A stretch of 64,000 bases of DNA from Actinacidiphila rubida (GTDB lineage: Bacteria; Actinomycetota; Actinomycetes; Streptomycetales; Streptomycetaceae), in the NCBI RefSeq assembly GCF_900110255.1, contig NZ_FODD01000041.1:1-64000 (forward strand), read 5' to 3'. Under the pieces are notes generated by a model. It did not search any database. It worked only from the letters and a program-made list of their open reading frames with translations, and was not told the origin of the DNA. Position 1 is the first letter of the stretch. Every line of letters begins with the position of its first letter. Below, one piece after another: positions 58,596-64,000 of the stretch. Position numbers and translations under genes: made by a program.

Positions 58596-58621
58596 CGAAC
58601 CGTTCCGACGGAATCGATTCG
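58596..58621. promoter_or_regulatory. Tandem operators CGAACCGTTCCG and GGAATCGATTCG
   Basis: Two CGAATCGATTCG-like sites two bases apart, between the promoter and ATG 58668. Their position would block transcription when the LacI protein is bound. Confidence 0.6.
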
Positions 58622-58667
58622 ACCACCGTGCGCCGTGCGCCAGCCTGCCTGCACGAGGAGGACATCG

Positions 58668-60464
58668 ATGAGAAGAAGGGTCAGACCGGGCCGCCTGGCA
58701 ACTGCCGCGGCGGCCGTCCTCGGACTCGCCGCGTTATGGGTGGCGCCTGTCGCCGGTCACGCGGCCACCGCCACGTCGTTGAGCGTCGATCTGAGTTCCT
58801 CCCGTGGGCCCTCGACGGGCGTCGGGGTGGGCTTCCTCTACGGCATCACCCAGGACGGCAGCCAGCCGGCCGACGCGTACCTGCAACCACTGGGCATCAA
58901 CGCCTTCCGCGGCGGCGGATGGTTCTCCGGCGGCTGGATCAAGGACGGATACCGGTACGGCTCCGCCACCCAGGCCGACGTCGACTCGATCACCGCGCAG
59001 GCCCGGCGGCTGACCCGGTCGCCTTACCACGCCCAGTACCAGGTGCTGGTCAGTGACATCTACGGCAACAACGGCGGCCAGCCGTCCACCACGGTCTACC
59101 CCTGCGACAACGGCGACTGCTCCAACTGGATCAGCTTCATCGACTCCACCGTCGGGGCGCTGCAGGCCTCGGGCCTTCCCTTCGCCTACGACATCTACAA
59201 CGAGCCGGACATCTCGGTGTTCTGGAAGCGCGGCATGAACAGCGCGCAGTACTTCCAGATGTGGGACAGCGCCTACCGGGAGATCCGCCGCATCGCCCCG
59301 AGCGCCCCGATCGTGGGCCCGTCCCTCGCCTTCACTCCGCAGAGCAATCCCACGGAATGGAGCACCTGGCTGTCCCACGTCAAAGCGGCCGGCACCGTTC
59401 CGGACATGATCACCAATCACGACGAGGGGGACGTCGACGACCCCGTGACCGTGAGCCAGGCCATCAACGCCGATCTGGCGGCGGCGGGAATCGGCACGAG
59501 GCCGCTGTCCGCGAACGAGTACCAGCCCGCGGACCGGCAGACCGCCGGAGTGACGGCCTGGTACCTGGCTCGCTTCGCGCAGTCGGGGTACAGCAACGCG
59601 ATGCGCGGCAACTGGGTCTGCTGCGTGACCCCGAACCTCACCGGCGTGCTCACCCAGGTCAACGGGACCTGGCAGCCCAACGGCAACTGGTGGGCGATGC
59701 GGGCCTACGCGGACATGACCGGGACCCTCGTCGCGACGTCCGGGGAGGTCGGCTCCACCGCGGTGTCCGCGTCGCGGGACAGCACCGCCGGACGGGCGGT
59801 GGCGGTGATCGGCGACAGCAACGGGTACACCGGAGGCGCTTCCCTGACCTTCAACGGTCTGGGTTCCGTGCCGTGGCTGGCGAACGGCGGCAGCGTGCAT
59901 GTGTCGGTTCAACGCATCCCGGACCAGGCGCCGTTGGCCAGCCCGCAGGTGGTCTACGACCAGAACCTGAGCACCTCGGGCGGATCCGTCACCGTGCCCT
60001 TCACCTTCCAGGCCGCCCACGACGCCTTCGCGGTCTACGTGACGCCCGCCGGGTCGACCGGTGGCGGCACCAGCGGCGAGTTGCACGCGGTGGGTGCAGG
60101 CAAGTGCCTGGACGTGCCGGACGGCAGCACGTCCCCGGGCGCCCAACTGCAGATCCGGGACTGCCAGGGCGGTGCCGGTCAGACCTTCACCCGAACGTCC
60201 GCGGCGCAGTTGACCGTGTATGGCGGCAGTGACGAGATGTGCCTGGACGCCAGCAACAAGGGCACGTCACCCGGTACCAAGGTCATCGTCTGGCCGTGCA
60301 ACGGGCAAACCAACCAGCAGTGGAACCTCAACTCCGACGGCACGGTCACCAGTGCCCTGTCGGGGCTGTGTCTGGACGTCACCGGGGCAGGCACCGCCAA
60401 CGGCGCGCCCGTCGAGCTGTGGACCTGCAACGGTGGCAGCAACCAGCGGTGGAGTCTTGGGTAG
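58668..60464 (+). CDS. Secreted clan GH-A (GH39-like) glycoside hydrolase with CBM13 lectin
   Basis: 598 residues, ATG 58668 after GAGGAGGAC. Signal ATAAAAVLGLAALWVAPVAG. A TIM-barrel with acid/base Glu179 in YDIYNEPD and nucleophile Glu284 in LSANEYQP, spacing as in clan GH-A families such as GH39. A C-terminal beta-domain precedes a ricin B lectin from ~residue 475 (GKCLDVPDGS... NQRWSLG). It is a paralogue of the gene at 61456. Exact family and substrate uncertain. Confidence 0.82.
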   Translation: MRRRVRPGRLATAAAAVLGLAALWVAPVAGHAATATSLSVDLSSSRGPSTGVGVGFLYGITQDGSQPADAYLQPLGINAFRGGGWFSGGWIKDGYRYGSATQADVDSITAQARRLTRSPYHAQYQVLVSDIYGNNGGQPSTTVYPCDNGDCSNWISFIDSTVGALQASGLPFAYDIYNEPDISVFWKRGMNSAQYFQMWDSAYREIRRIAPSAPIVGPSLAFTPQSNPTEWSTWLSHVKAAGTVPDMITNHDEGDVDDPVTVSQAINADLAAAGIGTRPLSANEYQPADRQTAGVTAWYLARFAQSGYSNAMRGNWVCCVTPNLTGVLTQVNGTWQPNGNWWAMRAYADMTGTLVATSGEVGSTAVSASRDSTAGRAVAVIGDSNGYTGGASLTFNGLGSVPWLANGGSVHVSVQRIPDQAPLASPQVVYDQNLSTSGGSVTVPFTFQAAHDAFAVYVTPAGSTGGGTSGELHAVGAGKCLDVPDGSTSPGAQLQIRDCQGGAGQTFTRTSAAQLTVYGGSDEMCLDASNKGTSPGTKVIVWPCNGQTNQQWNLNSDGTVTSALSGLCLDVTGAGTANGAPVELWTCNGGSNQRWSLG

Positions 60465-60469
60465 GCCGC

Positions 60470-60495
60470 CCTCCGAACCGCTCCGGGTTCGGAGG
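60470..60495. terminator. Hairpin terminator after the GH39-like gene
   Basis: 10-bp perfect stem CCTCCGAACC/GGTTCGGAGG, loop of 6 nt, six bases after the stop. Confidence 0.75.
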
Positions 60496-60582
60496 AGCAC
60501 GACACCGCGTCCTCGCCTGTCTCCTCCGACATGGGATGACCTGCTACCCTCGTCCGGCGTCGGCGGGGAGCGGGGGCGGACA

Positions 60583-61263
60583 GTGTCGCTGACGGACAAG
60601 GCGATCGCACGTATCAGGGAGCTCATCCAGTCCGGTGCCCTGCCCCCGGGCGCGAAACTGCCTCCCGAGCCCCGGTTGGCCGTCGACCTCGGGCTCTCCC
60701 GCAACTTGATGCGCGAGGCCGTCAAAGCCCTCGTCGTCGCCCGCGTCCTGGAGATCCGGCGGGGAGAGGGCACCTACGTCACGAGCCTGGAGCCGGCACT
60801 GCTGCTGGAGGGACTCGGCTCGGCCGTGGAACTCCTGCGGGGCGACAAACTCCTGGAACTCATCGAAGTCCGCAGGCTCTTCGAGCCGATCGCCACCGGG
60901 CTGGCCGCCACGCGCCGTTCCGCCGACGATCTCGCCGACATCAAGCGCCACTTGGACGCGATGGCGGCGGCCCGCGACGACGTCGAACTGCTGAACAGGC
61001 ACGACGTCGCCTTCCACCAGGCGGTCATCGGCTCGGCCGGCAACAGCACGCTGGCCACCCTGCTCGAAGGCATCTCCGGCCGGACGGTGCGCGCCCGGGT
61101 GTGGCGAGGCCTCGTCGACGACCGGGCCGGCGACCGCACCATTGCCGAACACCGCGCCATCTACGCGGCGTTGGCAGCCGGGGACCGAGCTCTGGCGGAG
61201 GCCGCGGCGCTGGTCCACGTGAGTACGACCGAGCAGTGGTTGCGCGAGCACATCGAGCCCTGA
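60583..61263 (+). CDS. GntR/FCD-family transcriptional regulator (second)
   Basis: 226 residues from GTG 60583 with a GGGGG-rich ribosome-binding site. Winged helix: LPPGAKLPPEPRLAVDLGLS, MREAVKALVVARVLEIRRGEGTYV; then an FCD domain (HDVAFHQAVIGSAGNSTL, IAEHRAIYAAL). It lies between two paralogous GH39-like genes and likely controls one or both. Confidence 0.85.
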   Translation: MSLTDKAIARIRELIQSGALPPGAKLPPEPRLAVDLGLSRNLMREAVKALVVARVLEIRRGEGTYVTSLEPALLLEGLGSAVELLRGDKLLELIEVRRLFEPIATGLAATRRSADDLADIKRHLDAMAAARDDVELLNRHDVAFHQAVIGSAGNSTLATLLEGISGRTVRARVWRGLVDDRAGDRTIAEHRAIYAALAAGDRALAEAAALVHVSTTEQWLREHIEP

Positions 61264-61455
61264 CCGAACTCTGCGTACTCCCTTGACCTCTCCGTGCGGC
61301 ACTCCTACGTTGTGGATGGAAAAACCGTTGCTCTTTTGCGCAGCGGTTCGGGCCGCGCGCCGACCGATGCGACGCCGCAGGACGGGCGGTGTCACTGACG
61401 GGCGGGTTCCGGCCGTTCCATCCCCTCACACCACTCCTCTGGAGGACATGTCCTC

Positions 61456-63195
61456 ATGCGTGGAATCGCGCATCCCCGACGCGCCCGCAGGCTGACGTCC
61501 GCCGTCAGCCTCGGTGCCGCGGCACTGGCCATGGCTTCGGCCGCGTTCACCGGTCCGGCCGCCCACGCGGCCGCGTCCCCGTCCACCACCCTCGTGGTCA
61601 ACGCCGGCCAGGTCCTGCGGCCCGTCACGCATGTCGCGACCGGCAGCCTGTACGGTCTGGCGAACGCGGGTACTCCGGCCGACACCCTGGTGCAGGCGAT
61701 CAAGCCGAACACGTTCGTGCAGAAGCCGCAGGGCGGCCACCAGCAGCCGACAGGAGACATTCTCACCGTCGCCCCGAAGGCGGCCAGAGCCGGTGCGAAG
61801 GTGGTCAACCGGTTGTCCGACTACTACGCGGGCTGGCCGTACCAGTTCAGCTGGAGCAACTGGCTGAGCGTGGTCGACGACCAGATCGCGCAGACGAAGG
61901 CGTCCGGCATCACCAACCTGGCCGCCTACGCGCCGTGGAACGAGTCCGACAACACCTGGCAGAGCTCCAACGGCACCTTCGAGGACTTCTGGACCAGGAC
62001 CTACCGGGAGATCAGGACGAAGGACTCCTCGACCCCGATCCAGGGGCCGAGCTTCTCCGACAACATCGGCGACATGGACAACTTCCTGCGGAACGCGGTC
62101 GCCACGAACACCGTTCCGGACATCATCGCCTGGCACGAGCTGACCCGCGCCTCGAAGATCGCCGGTGACGTCGCCACGGTGACCTCGCTGGAGGACAAGT
62201 ACGGCATCAGCCGGCGGCCCATCGCGATCGAGGAGTACGCCGCCCCCTCGGAAGTGGGTGTTCCCGGCGCGCTGGTCGGCTACATCGCGAAGTTCGAACG
62301 ACTGGGCGTGCACGACGCCGAGTTGGCCTTCTGGAACCAGTCCGGGGCGCTGGGTGACCTGCTGACCGGTCAGGGCGGAAGTCCCAACGGTGCCTACTGG
62401 CTGTACAAGTGGTACGCCGACATGAGCGGCAGCATGCTCGCGACCACGCCGCCGGCGCAGACCGGCATCGACGGCGCCGCGGCGCGCACCAGCGCGGGGA
62501 ACGAGATCGACGTCGTCTTCGGCGGCAGTTCCGGCGATTCGGCGGTGACCGTCAACGGCCTCGGCGGGCTGGCGGCCTTCGGGTCCAGCGTCCACGTCAA
62601 GGTCGAGTACACGCCGTCCCCCGGGCGCACCGTCGCGGTCTCGGGGCCCACCACCGTGTCGGAGTCCGACTACGCGGTGAGCAACGGTTCCGTCACCGTC
62701 CCGGTGACCGCGAACAGCACCTACGCCTACCACCTCGTGATCACCCCGGCCGGCAGCAGCGGTGGAACTCCGGACGGCGCCTACGGGATCAGCAACAAGA
62801 ACAGCGGTCTGGCGCTCGACACGCAGAACCAGGGCACGAGCCAGGGCACGCCGGTCGACCAGGCCACCCCCGGCAGTTCCGCCACCCAGACCTGGACACT
62901 GGTCTCCGCCGGTTCCGGTCTGTACAAGATCCGCAACCAGGCCAGTGGCCTGCTGCTCGGCATCACCAACATGAGCACGTCGGACGGTGGTACCGCGCTC
63001 ATCTGGACGGACAACGGAACCGCCGACCATCTGTGGCGCGTGGTGCCGGACGGCACGGGCTACGACAAGATCGTGAACAGCAACAGCGGTCTGCTGCTGG
63101 GCGTGCAGAACATGAGCACCAGCAGCGGCGCCCAGGTGCTGCAGTGGGAGGACAACGGAACCGCGGACCATCTGTGGAAACTGACCGCGCGCTGA
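61456..63195 (+). CDS. Secreted clan GH-A (GH39-like) glycoside hydrolase with RICIN-type lectin
   Basis: 579 residues, ATG 61456 after GGAGGAC. Signal peptide LTSAVSLGAAALAMASAAFT, cleaved after AHA. The barrel keeps acid/base Glu163 in PWNESD and a nucleophile near Glu260 in IEEYAAP. A beta-domain follows and then a RicinB_lectin_2 domain with two SGLLLG.xNMSTS repeats. The lectin type differs from that of its paralogue at 58668. GATGGAAAAACCGTTG-like AT-rich sequence precedes the gene; no operator of the known types is seen there. Confidence 0.82.
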   Translation: MRGIAHPRRARRLTSAVSLGAAALAMASAAFTGPAAHAAASPSTTLVVNAGQVLRPVTHVATGSLYGLANAGTPADTLVQAIKPNTFVQKPQGGHQQPTGDILTVAPKAARAGAKVVNRLSDYYAGWPYQFSWSNWLSVVDDQIAQTKASGITNLAAYAPWNESDNTWQSSNGTFEDFWTRTYREIRTKDSSTPIQGPSFSDNIGDMDNFLRNAVATNTVPDIIAWHELTRASKIAGDVATVTSLEDKYGISRRPIAIEEYAAPSEVGVPGALVGYIAKFERLGVHDAELAFWNQSGALGDLLTGQGGSPNGAYWLYKWYADMSGSMLATTPPAQTGIDGAAARTSAGNEIDVVFGGSSGDSAVTVNGLGGLAAFGSSVHVKVEYTPSPGRTVAVSGPTTVSESDYAVSNGSVTVPVTANSTYAYHLVITPAGSSGGTPDGAYGISNKNSGLALDTQNQGTSQGTPVDQATPGSSATQTWTLVSAGSGLYKIRNQASGLLLGITNMSTSDGGTALIWTDNGTADHLWRVVPDGTGYDKIVNSNSGLLLGVQNMSTSSGAQVLQWEDNGTADHLWKLTAR

Positions 63196-63203
63196 GGCGC
63201 CGC

Positions 63204-63238
63204 CGCCGCTGGGTGCCCGAGCCGGGCGCCCAGCGGCG
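63204..63238. terminator. Bidirectional hairpin terminator
   Basis: A 16-bp stem around CCGCTGGGTGCCCG/CGGGCGCCCAGCGG (one T-G pair) with loop AGC, between convergent genes. Confidence 0.8.
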
Positions 63239-63260
63239 CAGCGGGCCTCGCTCCCCCCGA

Positions 63261-64000
63261 TCAGGCCGAATCGCGGATGACCAGGCGGCACGGAACCGTT
63301 TCCACGCCGCTCACGGTGCGGCCGTCGATCGCGTCGAGCAGGCGCAGCGCGGCGATCCTGCCGATCTCGGGAAGGTTCATGTCGACCGTCGTCAACGGAG
63401 GGCGGGAGGCCAGCGCCATCGTGTCCCAGTTGTCGTAACCGATGACGGCGACGTCCTCGGGGACGCGGTGCCCCTCCTCGCGCAGAGTGTCCGCGGCGCC
63501 GCGGGCGATCTGGTCGTTGCCGCAGAAGAAGGCGTCGGTGTCGGGAGCAGTGCGCAGGACGGTGTGCGCGGCGCGGCGGCCCCAGGCCTCGCTCCAGTCA
63601 CCGAAGTGGACACGCCCGCCCGAGAGTTCGAGCGAGGCCTGGCCGATCAGATCCTCCGTGAGTCTGGCCCGGTGGCGCGCGGCGGCATGGTGGGCCGGTC
63701 CGGTGATGTGAGCGATGCGCCGGCGCCCGGAGCCGATGAGGTACTCCACCGCCAGCCGGGCACCGCCCTCGTCATCGGAGGCCACGGACATGTCAGCGGG
63801 GTCGGTCGAAGGGGTGAAGGCGTAGACGGTGGGCACTCCCTGCAGGCCGTTCAGGGGCTCCCGCGAATCGGTACGGCGGCCGGTGACGATGATGCCGTCC
63901 ACGCGGCGCGCCAACAACGCGTCCACGTAATGGCGTTCGCGGATGGCGTCACCCCGGGTGTCGCACAGCAGAACGGAGATCTTGCCCGCGCCCAGCGCGT
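63261..64000 (-). CDS. LacI-family transcriptional regulator, N-terminus outside the window
   Basis: The frame reads to the edge of the window with SVLLCDTRGDAIRERHYVDA before the first in-frame GTG at 63926, so the true start and the helix-turn-helix lie beyond 64000. The visible part is a LacI effector domain (LLARRVDGIIVTGR, IAHITGPAHH, AFFCGNDQIARG, VIGYDNWDTMALASRPPLTTV). It is a candidate for the protein binding the GTGAGCGCTCAC operators, unproven. Confidence 0.85.
   Translation of the reverse strand, partial: ALGAGKISVLLCDTRGDAIRERHYVDALLARRVDGIIVTGRRTDSREPLNGLQGVPTVYAFTPSTDPADMSVASDDEGGARLAVEYLIGSGRRRIAHITGPAHHAAARHRARLTEDLIGQASLELSGGRVHFGDWSEAWGRRAAHTVLRTAPDTDAFFCGNDQIARGAADTLREEGHRVPEDVAVIGYDNWDTMALASRPPLTTVDMNLPEIGRIAALRLLDAIDGRTVSGVETVPCRLVIRDSA

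Overview
The window is very GC-rich (roughly 70% or more by eye, with strong G/C bias at third codon positions). It carries Tat and lipoprotein signals, GTG/TTG starts, and many secreted glycoside hydrolases with ricin-type (CBM13) lectin tails. PucR, GntR/FCD and LacI regulators are also present. This fits a soil actinomycete of the Streptomyces/Actinacidiphila type. No integrase, transposase, CRISPR array, rRNA or phage module was seen.

Layout, 1-25 kb. A zinc-less MDR oxidoreductase and a small GNAT protein are followed by decayed sequence: a dihydrofolate-reductase-like remnant and a 5'-truncated HAD gene. An unusual tRNA-Gly(TCC)-like gene with a very short D-loop comes next. A complete dipeptide/oligopeptide ABC transporter (binding protein, two permeases, two ATPases) lies on the minus strand, divergent from a PucR-type regulator that is followed by a PaiB-like flavoprotein and a YtcJ-like amidohydrolase. 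An M14 carboxypeptidase is divergent from a compact operon of a VIT1/CCC1-like metal transporter, a fused EtfB-EtfA electron-transfer flavoprotein, an FTR1-like ExxE membrane protein preceded by a coupled 18-codon leader ORF, and a 68-residue membrane protein. The stretch to 25 kb holds a secreted FG-GAP protein, two single-TM proteins of unknown role, a lectin remnant, an APH(6)-like kinase and an NAD-dependent epimerase.

Layout, 25-34.5 kb. An FCD regulator is divergent from an almost fully overlapping operon: sugar-binding lipoprotein, two permeases, an unrecognised 643-residue cytoplasmic protein, aldo/keto reductase, COG3618 lactonase, a 20-codon micro-ORF, zinc alcohol dehydrogenase and a KduD-like SDR. 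The enzyme set resembles oxidative (non-phosphorylated) deoxy-sugar catabolism, most plausibly L-fucose or a related sugar.

Layout, 34.6-64 kb. This is a plant-polysaccharide utilisation region. A second sugar ABC transporter is linked to a cytoplasmic GH51 arabinofuranosidase. Then come GH43, GH59 (galactocerebrosidase-family), GH29 alpha-L-fucosidase, GH54 (two copies), a frameshifted GH10 xylanase, a beta-helix protein, a GH63-like glucosidase with its LacI regulator, two GH39-like enzymes, a GntR regulator, and the start of another LacI regulator at the edge. Most secreted enzymes carry CBM13 or RICIN-type lectin domains.

How the parts work together (inference). Secreted enzymes would strip arabinose, xylose, galactose and fucose from arabinoxylan, arabinogalactan or xyloglucan-like polymers. 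Two ABC importers would take up the products, and cytoplasmic GH51/GH63-like enzymes plus the 25-34 kb operon would degrade them. Two palindromic operator families recur in front of these genes: GTGAGCGCT(C/A)AC at six sites between 39.5 and 51.2 kb, and CGAATCGATTCG-like at 49, 57 and 58.6 kb. They suggest two overlapping LacI-type regulons. A 395-bp lectin module is present twice, in inverted orientation and almost identical, pointing to recent domain transfer or gene conversion.
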